Of a stretch of DNA of 64,000 nucleotides, positions 9,227-18,722 are shown in pieces. Under the pieces are notes generated by a model. It saw only the letters and a list, made by a program, of their open reading frames with translations, was not told the DNA's origin and ran no database searches. The translations under genes and the position numbers were made by a program. How positions within the stretch are numbered: the stretch's first letter is position 1; the number at the start of each line of letters is the position of its first letter. The stretch comes from Alloacidobacterium sp035547425 (GTDB lineage Bacteria > Acidobacteriota > Terriglobia > Terriglobales > Acidobacteriaceae): the NCBI GenBank assembly GCA_035547425.1, contig DASZUU010000043.1, forward strand, positions 62,001 through 126,000, written 5' to 3'.

Positions 9227-11422
9227 ATGGAGAAAGAAAGAATGGCACGTCTATGGAAAACAGGGATAGCTACATCATTCATGCTTTTCTCTGTTGGCTT
9301 AACATGCGGTGCGCCGGCTCAGGACTTTCGCTATATACCCCATGAGCAGCAGATTCCTCCTCCGGCATGTCTCACAATGCGTTTTCCCTGGGAAGGCGGC
9401 AATGCTCCATGCACCGATGAAACGCATAAAGAGTGGTTGAAAGCCGTAACAGATTGGCGTACAGAGCGTCGCATACGTGTTGGTTATGACGGTTCACGTT
9501 ACGATCTGCCCGCGCTTAAGTGGACGCAGTCAAGTTTTATCCAACCACAGATGATGGTGCATGACCGTTATTTTTACGATCCCGTTTCAGGGAAATACAC
9601 GGTCGATCGTTATCTCGATGATCTCGAAAAACGATATGGCGGCATTGACGCAGTTTTGATCTGGGCGACATATCCCAACATGGGCATTGATAATCGCAAT
9701 CAGCAGGATATGGTGCGCTCAATGCCTGGAGGTATCGAAGGCGTAAAGCAGATGGTGGCGGATTTCCATCGCCGTCATGTCCGCGTACTCTTCCCAATCA
9801 TGATGTGGGACCAAGGCACGAGAGCTCCTGGAAAAGATTGGCCTACAGCAACTGCGGAGTTTATGAAAGAGATTGGTGCCGATGGCGTAAATGGCGATAC
9901 ACAGGATGGGGTTCCTTTAGCATTCTCACTTGCAGCAGAAAAGGCAGGTCATCCACTCGCATTTGAGCCGGAGATGGGGCCGTCTGACGAAGCTCTGGCA
10001 TGGAATGTGCTTACATGGGGGCAATATAAGTTTCAATTTGCTCCGACGGTAGATAAGTATCGGTGGCTGGAACCAAGACATCAGGTCAATATTCAAGGCC
10101 GCTGGAATCGTGATAAGACGGATGATCTGCAATATGCATTCTTCAATGGCGAAGGATGGGAGAGTTGGGAAAACGTTTGGGGTATCTGGAACGGTGTTAC
10201 GCCTCGGGATGCAGAAGCAACTAGACGCGTGGCGACTCTGGAGCGAGGAGTAGCGCCATTTCTTGTAAGTCAAAACTGGGAGCCTTTTTACCCGACGCAC
10301 ATGTATGGCGTATTTGCGAGTCGCTGGCCATTAGCAGATCAGACAGTTTGGACGATCGTGAATCGCAATGAGTACAACGTGCAGGGACGGCAGATGAGTG
10401 TGCCATTTAAGAAAGGCGCGCGCTATTTTGATCTCTATCATGGTGTCGAGCTGATTCCTGAAGTTGAAGGCGAGAACGCGGTGTTGTCTTTCGATCTCGA
10501 AGCACATGGTTATGGAATGGTGCTGGCTATGACGGGGGAGCCAGGAGAAGCCATCAAGCAGCTAATGGCAAAGATGAAAACTATGACGGCAGCTCCACTC
10601 GAGAGCTTTTCCCATGAATGGAAATCGCTGCCGCAGCAATTAGTGGAGATTGCCGCGGTCCAACCGACATCTTCCGCGCCGGAAGGTATGGTGAAAATTC
10701 CTGGCGGCAGCTATGTTTTTCGAGTTCATGGAATTGAAATTGAAGGTTCCGATGACATCGGCGTAGACGTGCAATATCCATGGGAGGACAGCCCACGCCG
10801 TTTTCACGAGCATCGCATGGAGATACGTCCTTTTTATATGGATAAGTATCCGGTAACGAATGCCGAGTTCAAGAAATTTCTGGATGCAACCAATTATCGC
10901 CCAAAGGATGATCTGAACTTTTTGAAAGATTGGAAGAACGGCACATATCCTCAAGGATGGGATAACAAGCCTGTAACCTGGGTTTCTATCGAAGATGCTC
11001 GCGCTTATGCTAAATGGGCTGGCAAACGCTTGCCTCATGAATGGGAGTGGCAGTTTGCGGCTCAAGGAACAGACGGTCGCATCTATCCGTGGGGAAATCA
11101 ATGGAACGCGAATGCTGTTCCAATTCCAGACAAAAGTCGCACCATGAGAGCGCCGGATAATGTCGATGCTCATCCGGACGGCGCCAGTTCTTTTGGAGTC
11201 ATGGATATGGTGGGGAATGTGTGGCAGTGGACTGATGAATATGTAGACGAACATACTCGAGCTGGGATTTTGCGCGGAGGAAGCTACTATCAGGCTCAAG
11301 GTTCCATGTGGTACTTTCCACAGGCTTATAAGAATGACGAGCATGGAAAATTGCTCATGATGTCACCAAGCTATGATCGTTCTGCGGCTTTGGGATTTCG
11401 ATGTGTCAGGGATGCGGAATGA
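9227..11422 (+). CDS. Secreted TIM-barrel-like glycosidase domain fused to an FGE-sulfatase-fold domain
   Basis: 731 residues. ATG at 9227 has AAGGA 6 nt upstream, and a signal peptide follows (about 5-33, ending PAQ). The first 430 residues have glycosidase-like features: DAVLIWATYPNMG, RVLFPIMMWDQG, a GADGVNGDT strand and a FAPTVDKYRW segment; I cannot name the family. The C-terminal 270 residues are an FGE/SUMF1 fold: MVKIPGG, FYMDKYPVTNAEFKKFL, RLPHEWEWQFAAQG, MVGNVWQWTDEYV and ALGFRCVRD. True formylglycine-generating enzymes carry a Cys pair shortly after RGGS; here RGGSYYQAQGSMW has none, so the sulfatase-activating reaction is unlikely and a binding or other non-heme-iron role is more plausible. 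It ends the transporter-kinase operon. Confidence 0.75.
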   Translation: MEKERMARLWKTGIATSFMLFSVGLTCGAPAQDFRYIPHEQQIPPPACLTMRFPWEGGNAPCTDETHKEWLKAVTDWRTERRIRVGYDGSRYDLPALKWTQSSFIQPQMMVHDRYFYDPVSGKYTVDRYLDDLEKRYGGIDAVLIWATYPNMGIDNRNQQDMVRSMPGGIEGVKQMVADFHRRHVRVLFPIMMWDQGTRAPGKDWPTATAEFMKEIGADGVNGDTQDGVPLAFSLAAEKAGHPLAFEPEMGPSDEALAWNVLTWGQYKFQFAPTVDKYRWLEPRHQVNIQGRWNRDKTDDLQYAFFNGEGWESWENVWGIWNGVTPRDAEATRRVATLERGVAPFLVSQNWEPFYPTHMYGVFASRWPLADQTVWTIVNRNEYNVQGRQMSVPFKKGARYFDLYHGVELIPEVEGENAVLSFDLEAHGYGMVLAMTGEPGEAIKQLMAKMKTMTAAPLESFSHEWKSLPQQLVEIAAVQPTSSAPEGMVKIPGGSYVFRVHGIEIEGSDDIGVDVQYPWEDSPRRFHEHRMEIRPFYMDKYPVTNAEFKKFLDATNYRPKDDLNFLKDWKNGTYPQGWDNKPVTWVSIEDARAYAKWAGKRLPHEWEWQFAAQGTDGRIYPWGNQWNANAVPIPDKSRTMRAPDNVDAHPDGASSFGVMDMVGNVWQWTDEYVDEHTRAGILRGGSYYQAQGSMWYFPQAYKNDEHGKLLMMSPSYDRSAALGFRCVRDAE

Positions 11423-11460
11423 GATAGACCCTGGACGAGCATCTATGGGAATGGAGCGAA

Positions 11461-11496
11461 CTCAATCTTCGCCAGAAAATTGTGGCGAAGATTGAG
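11461..11496. terminator. 13-bp stem-loop between convergent genes
   Basis: Arms CTCAATCTTCGCC (11461-11473) and GGCGAAGATTGAG (11484-11496) around a 10-nt loop, between two converging operons. There is no T-run directly after either arm, so it may be a transcript-end stabiliser or a weak two-way terminator. Confidence 0.5.
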
Positions 11497-11515
11497 CTCA
11501 TGAAAAATGTTGTCA

Positions 11516-12661
11516 TTACTTGCCCTGCCAAATACCTGGTGTTGAATCAATAAATTGCTCAAGCTTATTCGCGATTGTCTTCTCATCCTCCAGTGAGGGA
11601 TGCGAGTTGCAACCCGTGAACTGCAGGTGATCTATAGGGATAAAGGCAAGCTTTGTTTCACCCTGCTCTTTGGCTTGCTGAACGGCTTTGCGGACTTCCG
11701 CTTCGATTTCTCCATTGGCTAAATCTGTAGCCCACAGCACAATGTACGCATTAGGATTTTTTGCGCGAAGATTCTGAAGAAAACTGACATAGGTTCTCTC
11801 GTATTCTGTGTGCAGTTCGTCTCGCGTCTTCCACTTCTCGCCGGCATGAAGCGGAGTAGAAAAATCATTGGTTCCCAGGGCAATGACAATGATTTGAGGT
11901 TTCCATGCCGGATCGTGATACTCTTGCTTTTTATCGAAGAGCACATACGGATATGCGACAGGTAAAGTATCACCGATAAAACCGTTGTAGTTCCGAACAA
12001 CGCCGCGCCCGGAGATGGCGTTGATCTGGTATGCAGCGTGATAATGATTTGCTGTGAGCGCACCAAATGTTTGGGAGTTATCGGTTCTTTCCCACACTTC
12101 CTGGTTGGAACAAGCATTTGTTGGAGACAAATTGCCATAGCCAACAGTATGCGAGTCACCAATAAACTCTATCTGCCGACTCTGTTGTTTGAGCGGAAGT
12201 GGCTTCTCCTTAGCTTGTATGGCGAATCCGCCGAAATAGTTGGGAGCATCCTGGCTTTCAGTCACGACAAAAATTCTGATGCTGTGAGAAGAGTTCTTCA
12301 ATCCTGAAATCCGATAGATGGCAGGCTCAGGATTTACAAGCTTGAGCGGTGATTGCTCATCCACAACAATGTGAAGAATTTCGTGATTTGTGCCGATACG
12401 AAAATAAACTTCGGAGCCTTTGAATTTTGTCGAGAAATACGTACCCGGCCACCGCGACACGTATTCTTCAGGTCCAAAATTCCCGGGATTGCGCGCAGGT
12501 GCGACAGAAACCCGCCCTCCGACAGACATCGCCAATGGAACTATCGATGCCGGTGGAGAAACTTTTTGAATAAGCGGCGTCTCAGCGTGTGAGGAAGCGC
12601 AATAGCTTGCAATCAAAATGGCAGAGATCGATAGCTTATAAAGTGATGCAGATATATTCAT
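11516..12661 (-). CDS. CE2-like SGNH/GDSL carbohydrate esterase, secreted
   Basis: 381 residues from the ATG at 12661, where a signal peptide starts (ends near SSHA). Layout: beta-sandwich domain about 45-165, then the SGNH hydrolase with GDSHTVGYG (nucleophile Ser), GTNDF (block III) and the C-terminal GCNSHPS (catalytic His). This two-domain order is that of carbohydrate esterase family 2 deacetylases, which remove acetyl groups from polysaccharides. The longer frame from 12760 overlaps the preceding gene and lacks a signal, so it was not used. It follows the GH92 gene after 25 bp, so the two are co-transcribed and probably act on the same acetylated glycan. Confidence 0.85.
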   Translation of the reverse strand: MNISASLYKLSISAILIASYCASSHAETPLIQKVSPPASIVPLAMSVGGRVSVAPARNPGNFGPEEYVSRWPGTYFSTKFKGSEVYFRIGTNHEILHIVVDEQSPLKLVNPEPAIYRISGLKNSSHSIRIFVVTESQDAPNYFGGFAIQAKEKPLPLKQQSRQIEFIGDSHTVGYGNLSPTNACSNQEVWERTDNSQTFGALTANHYHAAYQINAISGRGVVRNYNGFIGDTLPVAYPYVLFDKKQEYHDPAWKPQIIVIALGTNDFSTPLHAGEKWKTRDELHTEYERTYVSFLQNLRAKNPNAYIVLWATDLANGEIEAEVRKAVQQAKEQGETKLAFIPIDHLQFTGCNSHPSLEDEKTIANKLEQFIDSTPGIWQGK

Positions 12662-12686
12662 AATTTCAGAGATCCGGAATGTTTGA

Positions 12687-14924
12687 TCAAACTGCGGTGA
12701 ATTCGAGATGTGCGTTGCACAACAACGCGCGATGTGGAATGGACGGGCCATGCTGAACAATTCCGTTCAGTTTCACTTGGTTGTAAAACTCGTTAGGAGC
12801 ACTTCTGATGGCATCAATACGAATCGTGCGACCTTCCGGCAAGCGAATCTCTGCAGATTTGAAAAGAGGTGAGCCTAATGTCCATTCGGGCTTGCCGGGG
12901 CAGAGAGCGAATAGACCGAGAGAGCTAAGTATGTACCAGGCGCTTGTAGCTCCGGTATCCTCATCGCCTGCAAAATTGTCAGGAGAATAAAGTTCATTAA
13001 GTACTCGATGAACCCAATACTGTGTCCTGTCTCTACGCCCGGCCGCTGTAAACATATAGAGCACATTGTGCACTGGCTGATTGGAATGCGCATATTGTCC
13101 GAAGTCGGCGGCTGCCATTTCTGACATTTCATGAATCTCTGCGCCGTAGGTGCCTACATGAAATGCCGGAGCCTGCGTCAGCATCTCCTCGAGATATTTC
13201 ACGAGCGCATCTTTTCCGCCAAGTGCTTCCATCAGGCCTTCCGGGTCATGCAGAACGTTGAAACGGTATTGCCAGGGACCGCCTTCAACATAGGCTCCTC
13301 CCCACGTATATTGGTCGAACGGTTCCAGCCAGGACCCATCTGCAAGTTTTCCGCGAAGAAATTTTGTGTGGGAGTCAAAAATATTTTTCCAATTTTGAGA
13401 ACGCTTCTCAAACATCGCCGCCTCTTCATGCAATCCAGCTGCGTGCGCGACCTGTGCAATACAAAAATCGCCATAAGCGAAGTCAAGAGTCTGCGCTGCT
13501 CCGCCAGTTACCAAATCGCAAGGAACATAACCTAGCTTGAGATAGTGTTCAATTCCAACGCGGCCATATCCTTTGTCCGGATATCCCTTTTGTGTAGCAT
13601 GCTTTTTCAAGCCTGAATACGCAGCATGAAGATCGAAGCCGTTAATGCCCTTGGCGGCAGCATCTCCAAAAACTGAATCGATCAGGCTTCCGGTCATGGC
13701 GCCGCGATAGCCGGGGCAGGGAAATTGAGGAAACCATCCGCCTTCTTTGAGCGCATTTACCCAACCCTGAAGGATTTGGCCGAGTCGCTCTGGATAAAGC
13801 AAAGTCATCATCGGATACCATGCGTGATAATCATCCCAATATCCATGATCAGCAAACAAGAAACCTGGTTCTACATTTCCGTTGTAAGGGCTGCGATGCA
13901 CGATATTTCCAGAAGCATCCTTCTCGTGCCACATGCGTGGAAATAGTTGCGTTCTATAAAGACATGAATAGAAAGTGCGTAATTGTTCATCTGTGCCGCC
14001 TTGAATTTGCACTCTGCCCAACGCATCTTCCCATACCTTGGCGGCTTCCTGTTCAAGAGACACAAAGGATTTCTGTCCAATTTCCTGCTTAAGATTCAGC
14101 GACGCCTGATCAAAAGAGATAAAGGAAGTTCCGATGCGTAGATTGATTGGCCCATTCTCTTCGGAAGCAAAACGTACGACGGCAATGCGGCGATCTTTGA
14201 TCTGTTTCACTTCACAGCCGGCAATTGGCGTGTCTGATTTGAAAACATAATAGGCTGCAAAATTAGCTTGTACTCCGCCCTGATTTTCATGAGTGAGCGC
14301 TTTGATCGTGCCACTTACCGCGTCATATTCCACTTCAGCATTACTTCCTGGAAGATCGATAAAGACACCTCGTGTCCCCTCATCCTGAAAGGTAAACCGC
14401 ATAAGAGAGCCGTGCTCGGTTGGCACTAATTCCAGCCAGCAGCGATATCGCATGAGCCGAAGCTTTAAAAAATGAGGCGATATCTGCAGCTCACGCGAGC
14501 GATATGACGATGCGCGTCCGGCGGGTTCCGGCGAGGCATCTCCGCTAAACGGAAGTATTGTTGCGAATCCATAATCAGCGAGCCAGGGACTGAGCTGATG
14601 AGTGCAGCGTATCCCTTGCAGTCGCTCATCGTGAGGCTGAAAGAACCAGCTGCCCTGATCGCTTGATTGTAATGTCCAATGCGCCATGCCGAAGGGCATT
14701 GCCACAATGGGCAATGTATTTCCACGTGAAAAGAGCGGCGTTGAATCTGTCCCCTGTAGAGGGTTTACAAGATCAATACGTCGAGAGGGTTGTACTTTTT
14801 CTCCTGAATAGGTGCCGTTATTGTTCGCTTCTTGTCCGGTGGCATTCCCTACACATGAGGCAACGACCGCGCTGCTGCCCAATTTCAAAAAAGTACGCCT
14901 ACCGACTTTAAGCTCATTTGCCAT
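12687..14924 (-). CDS. GH92 family exo-alpha-mannosidase, Tat-exported
   Basis: 745 residues. It opens with a Tat signal (RRTFLKLG, residues 9-16). The N-terminal beta-sandwich starts DLVNPLQGTD, as in GH92, and the (alpha/alpha)6 barrel carries family marks: FADHGYWDDYHAWYPMM, PVHNVLYMF and, near residue 655, DEDTGATSAWYILSSLG, which matches the GH92 segment holding the general-acid Glu. GH92 enzymes are calcium-dependent inverting alpha-mannosidases that trim mannose from glycans or glycoproteins. AAGGAG precedes the ATG by 6 nt. It heads a two-gene operon with the CE2-like esterase. Calcium and linkage preference cannot be read here. Confidence 0.9.
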   Translation of the reverse strand: MANELKVGRRTFLKLGSSAVVASCVGNATGQEANNNGTYSGEKVQPSRRIDLVNPLQGTDSTPLFSRGNTLPIVAMPFGMAHWTLQSSDQGSWFFQPHDERLQGIRCTHQLSPWLADYGFATILPFSGDASPEPAGRASSYRSRELQISPHFLKLRLMRYRCWLELVPTEHGSLMRFTFQDEGTRGVFIDLPGSNAEVEYDAVSGTIKALTHENQGGVQANFAAYYVFKSDTPIAGCEVKQIKDRRIAVVRFASEENGPINLRIGTSFISFDQASLNLKQEIGQKSFVSLEQEAAKVWEDALGRVQIQGGTDEQLRTFYSCLYRTQLFPRMWHEKDASGNIVHRSPYNGNVEPGFLFADHGYWDDYHAWYPMMTLLYPERLGQILQGWVNALKEGGWFPQFPCPGYRGAMTGSLIDSVFGDAAAKGINGFDLHAAYSGLKKHATQKGYPDKGYGRVGIEHYLKLGYVPCDLVTGGAAQTLDFAYGDFCIAQVAHAAGLHEEAAMFEKRSQNWKNIFDSHTKFLRGKLADGSWLEPFDQYTWGGAYVEGGPWQYRFNVLHDPEGLMEALGGKDALVKYLEEMLTQAPAFHVGTYGAEIHEMSEMAAADFGQYAHSNQPVHNVLYMFTAAGRRDRTQYWVHRVLNELYSPDNFAGDEDTGATSAWYILSSLGLFALCPGKPEWTLGSPLFKSAEIRLPEGRTIRIDAIRSAPNEFYNQVKLNGIVQHGPSIPHRALLCNAHLEFTAV

Positions 14925-15038
14925 CCGCTTCTCCTTAGCAATCGTTCTATGTACTTTGTATCAGCTAAGGCTGTTTATCAGTAGCGGCAACAGCATTCAG
15001 TAATGTCGAGCGATACAGACATACAATAAAAACCATAT

Positions 15039-15809
15039 ATGGCGAAGCAAGCGATACCGTCGATAGTTCTGCCTGCAAAGGAAACATTAGCAAGTGCCGA
15101 TGCTGTTTCTTTTCCCGTCCCTGTTGTCTCAGAAGAGAATGGGATACTTACTTTGCATTTTCAATCGGATTATGTTCAAACTCAAATGGTCCAGAGGGCG
15201 CCCGATTTTTTAGCATTAACCTACACCCGCACCATGATGGCTTTTGAATTCCTGAAATCAGATTCGCGTGAGATTGCAGTGATAGGCCTGGGTGGCGGCT
15301 CGCTTGCGAAATGGTGCTATCGCAACCATCCTGGAGCGATGATAACGGTGGTCGAAATCAATCCTCATGTAATCGCATTGCGAGATCGATTCCATATCCC
15401 TAAGGACGATCATCGATTCAGAATCCTGTGTGAAGATGGCACGAAGTTTGTAGCAAGGCACGCAAATAAATTGGATGTGCTTTTAGTCGATGCTTTCGAT
15501 GTCGATAGCTTGCCGGAAAATTTATGTTCAGAGCGTTTCTATGATGATTGTTATGAGGCTTTAACCGATCAGGGATTACTAGTCGTCAATCTGTGCAGCG
15601 CCGATGAGAACAAGATTTTTGCCCGCATATGCAGAAGCTTTAACGGCCAGGCGATCTTGTCGCCTGATAATGACGGTAACGCTGTGATATTTGCATGCAA
15701 GGGAGAATTGCTCTGGCCTGAAACGGCATCCCTAGATTTTCTCAAATCCAAACTCATGGAATTTGAGAAAAAATATAATTTGAGCAAGGCTATGGCACCT
15801 GTAGGTTGA
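15039..15809 (+). CDS. Spermidine-synthase-like methyltransferase-fold protein
   Basis: 256 residues with a Rossmann methyltransferase fold: motif I IAVIGLGGGSLAKW (about 80-93), the acidic loop VVEINPHVI, then EDGTKFV and LLVDAFD, which match the polyamine aminopropyltransferase order. Full spermidine synthases are near 280 residues and have a longer N-terminal beta domain; here the first 60 residues are reduced. It may be a polyamine synthase paralogue with another substrate. No speD or speA gene lies nearby. It converges on katG. Confidence 0.7.
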   Translation: MAKQAIPSIVLPAKETLASADAVSFPVPVVSEENGILTLHFQSDYVQTQMVQRAPDFLALTYTRTMMAFEFLKSDSREIAVIGLGGGSLAKWCYRNHPGAMITVVEINPHVIALRDRFHIPKDDHRFRILCEDGTKFVARHANKLDVLLVDAFDVDSLPENLCSERFYDDCYEALTDQGLLVVNLCSADENKIFARICRSFNGQAILSPDNDGNAVIFACKGELLWPETASLDFLKSKLMEFEKKYNLSKAMAPVG

Positions 15810-15854
15810 GCCACTTTTCATACTGAATATGCGGTGTGCGCTTCGCAAAAATGT

Positions 15855-15904
15855 AGAATCCCTCGAACTCTAACGAATTACCAGATGGAAGTGCGAGGGA
15901 TTCT
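15855..15904 (-). terminator. Stem-loop after katG
   Basis: Arms AGAATCCCTCG (15855-15865) and CGAGGGATTCT (15894-15904), 11 bp, with a 28-nt loop. Read from katG, the second arm is followed by ACATTTTTGC, so it can end katG transcription. Confidence 0.5.
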
Positions 15905-15919
15905 GTTTCCAGTTTAAGA

Positions 15920-18184
15920 TTATGCCAGATCGAAGCGATCCAGATTCATCACCTTGTTCCAGGCACGCACAAAGTCATGTACAAACTTTTCCTTGGCATC
16001 CGAAGAAGCATAGACTTCGGCAAGCGGCCGGAGCTGCGAATTTGAGCCGAAAATGAGATCAACACGAGTGCCGGTCCATTTCAGTTCACCTGTTTTACGA
16101 TCGCGCCCTTCAAATAGGTCTTGAGCATTTGAAACCGGCTTCCATTCTGTCCCCATATCAAGCAGGTTGACGAAGAAGTCGTTAGTGAGCGTTCCAGGTT
16201 TATCGGTGAAGACTCCATGTTTTGTTTGTCCGACATTCGCATCCAGAACACGCATGCCGCCTATAAGTACCGTCATTTCCGGCGCAGTCAACGTCAGCAA
16301 CTGAGCTTTGTCGATCAGCAGTGTTTCAGCCGGAATCGTGTATTTGCCCTTGAGATAGTTGCGAAAACCATCTGCGATCGGCTCGAGCACTGCGAAAGAC
16401 TCAACGTCGGTCTTCTCCTGAGTCGTGTCTGCACGCCCCGGCACAAATGGGACTGTCACGCTATGACCTGCATTCTTTGCGGCCTGTTCGATAGCAGCAC
16501 AGCCTGCCAGCACAATAAGGTCGGCGAGCGAAACCTTTTTGCCGTCCGACTGGTTAGCATTGAAGTTGTTTTGAATTTCTTCCAGTGTTTTCAGCACCCT
16601 CGCTAATTTTTCCGGCTGATTCGCTTCCCAGTCCTTTTGCGGCGCCAAACGAATACGGGCACCGTTCGCGCCGCCGCGCTTGTCAGAACCACGGAAGGTA
16701 GATGCGGAAGCCCATGCCGTGGAGACAAGCTCGGAAATCGATAGCCCTGAAGAAAGAATCTTACTCTTGAGAGCAGCGATATCCTGGTCCTCTATAAGCT
16801 TATGATCCACCGCTGGGATGGGATCTTGCCAGATAAGTTCCTCAGTGGGAACCTCTGGTCCCAGATAACGAGTGATAGGACCCATATCACGATGTGTTAG
16901 CTTGAACCACGCACGAGCGAAGGTGTCAGCAAACTGGTCAGGATTTTCATAGAAGCGCCGCGAAATCTTTTCATAAATTGGATCGACGCGCAGCGCGAGA
17001 TCCGTGGTAAGCATAGATGGCGTACGCCGCTTCGATGTGTCATGCGGATCCGGTACGGAATCAATGCCCGCTCCGTTTTTTGGTTTCCATTGATTCGCCC
17101 CCGCCGGGCTCTTCGTCAGCTCCCATTCGTAGCCGAACAGATGCTCGAAGTATTCATTCGTCCACTTTGTCGGCTTCGTTGTCCAAATGACTTCAAGACC
17201 GCTCGTAATCGTGTCACCGCCTTTACCGGTGCCAAAATTGTTTCTCCATCCAAGGCCTTGTTCTTCCAGCCCAGCCCCTTCGGGTTCGGGTCCAACATGT
17301 GAGGCAGGAGCCGCACCATGAGTTTTCCCGAAAGTGTGTCCCCCTGCAATCAGCGCGACCGTTTCTTCATCATTCATTGCCATGCGCGCAAAAGTCTCGC
17401 GAATATCATGCGCAGCCGCCGCGGGGTCAGGATAGCCTTCAGGCCCTTCAGGGTTCACGTAAATTAAACCCATCTGTACAGCTGCGAGCGGATTTTCCAA
17501 CTTGCGCTCGTTGGAGCCGCCGCTGGTGCGATCTTTTTCGCTACCGTGCAGCTCTTCATCGGCTACAAGCACGCTTTCGCCGGCTTGTCCTTTGCCATAA
17601 CGGTGATCGCCGCCGAGCCACGTCTTTTCCGTTCCCCAATAGACATCCTCGTCCGGTTCCCAAACGTCTTTACGTCCGCCTGCAAAGCCGAATGTCTTAA
17701 AGCCCATCGATTCCAGAGCGACATTACCTGTAAGAATGATGAGATCAGCCCAGGAAATTTTATTGCCGTATTTTTGCTTGACCGGCCAAATCAGACGACG
17801 CGCCTTGTCCAGACTGACGTTGTCAGGCCAGCTATTCAAAGGGGCAAAGCGCTGTTGTCCAGAGCCGGCTCCTCCGCGGCCATCGCCGGTGCGATACGTT
17901 CCTGCACTGTGCCACGCCATACGAATAAATAACGGACCATAGTGGCCAAAATCCGCGGGCCACCAGTCCTGGGAAGTGGTCATCACCGCCAGCAGATCTT
18001 TTTTTACTTCCGCCAAATCAAGACTCTTGAATGCCTCAGCATAATTAAAGTCTTTGTCCATAGGATCGGAGAGGCTCGAGTGCTGATGCAGGATGTTCAG
18101 ATTTAACCGATGTGGCCACCAGTCACGGTTCGATGTGCCTTCACCTGCGGCGTGATGAAAGGGGCACTTTGCTTCGTTTGACAT
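15920..18184 (-). CDS. katG: Catalase-peroxidase
   Basis: 754 residues, normal length for a bifunctional heme catalase-peroxidase that removes hydrogen peroxide. The distal heme pocket is plain in FIRMAWHSAGTYR, which has the Arg-x3-Trp-His order; the Tyr of the Met-Tyr-Trp adduct is in GLIYVNPEGPEG; the proximal His region is ALIAGGHTFGKTHGA. The C-terminal half is the usual degenerate repeat of the peroxidase domain (LADLIVLAGCAAIEQAA). It stands alone, with no obvious OxyR, PerR or Fur gene beside it, and its promoter region (18185-18402) shows no regulator site I can name. Confidence 0.97.
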   Translation of the reverse strand: MSNEAKCPFHHAAGEGTSNRDWWPHRLNLNILHQHSSLSDPMDKDFNYAEAFKSLDLAEVKKDLLAVMTTSQDWWPADFGHYGPLFIRMAWHSAGTYRTGDGRGGAGSGQQRFAPLNSWPDNVSLDKARRLIWPVKQKYGNKISWADLIILTGNVALESMGFKTFGFAGGRKDVWEPDEDVYWGTEKTWLGGDHRYGKGQAGESVLVADEELHGSEKDRTSGGSNERKLENPLAAVQMGLIYVNPEGPEGYPDPAAAAHDIRETFARMAMNDEETVALIAGGHTFGKTHGAAPASHVGPEPEGAGLEEQGLGWRNNFGTGKGGDTITSGLEVIWTTKPTKWTNEYFEHLFGYEWELTKSPAGANQWKPKNGAGIDSVPDPHDTSKRRTPSMLTTDLALRVDPIYEKISRRFYENPDQFADTFARAWFKLTHRDMGPITRYLGPEVPTEELIWQDPIPAVDHKLIEDQDIAALKSKILSSGLSISELVSTAWASASTFRGSDKRGGANGARIRLAPQKDWEANQPEKLARVLKTLEEIQNNFNANQSDGKKVSLADLIVLAGCAAIEQAAKNAGHSVTVPFVPGRADTTQEKTDVESFAVLEPIADGFRNYLKGKYTIPAETLLIDKAQLLTLTAPEMTVLIGGMRVLDANVGQTKHGVFTDKPGTLTNDFFVNLLDMGTEWKPVSNAQDLFEGRDRKTGELKWTGTRVDLIFGSNSQLRPLAEVYASSDAKEKFVHDFVRAWNKVMNLDRFDLA

Positions 18185-18722
18185 GCTTTCTCCTTATGCT
18201 GATTAGGTCAAATTGTGATCTCTAAATTGAATCCTTATGAGGAAGTGCCGGGTTGTTGGTATGACATCTGGTCTATAGGTTTTTATGCTTTCTCCTGACC
18301 CATGAAATGTAGCACCGGGCAGATGGATAGTTCCAATACATAGTTTCCATGGTGGATATAGGTATTTCCTATCGAATGAGCAGGTATCCTTGAGGGATAA
18401 AAGTGGAGATCAACTCGTTGCGGGAATGCGATCTTCTATTGGGTTTATTGACTGAAAATTTACATGAGAAAAGTGCGGGATGGATTGCTGCGGCGAGATT
18501 GCACATCAAACGGCAGTCGTACATATACATCCCTCCCTCTTTTTTCGGAGGAAGACAAATCGCGCAACAGCATTCTGCGTCATCGCCCGCAAGCTTCCAG
18601 AAGACCCTTATGGCCGTATGTTAGGCAGTACAGACTATTGCCGTAGGGTTGGCTCTTCTGATATCGGTAATGAAAGCGTATACATTAAGAAGGGACTCCA
18701 GCACCCGGACTATTTCTCTCCT
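18185..18722. other. Intergenic region between katG and the mutarotase-like gene
   Basis: Must hold the divergent promoters of katG (minus) and the sugar genes (plus). An open frame runs through 18480-18722 in phase with the mutarotase, but its peptide is low-quality and shows no family similarity. No operator or structured RNA was recognised. Confidence 0.4.

Noticed and set aside
18480..18722. N-terminal extension of the mutarotase-like protein
   Set aside because: The added 81 residues show no family likeness; the domain starts after 18723.
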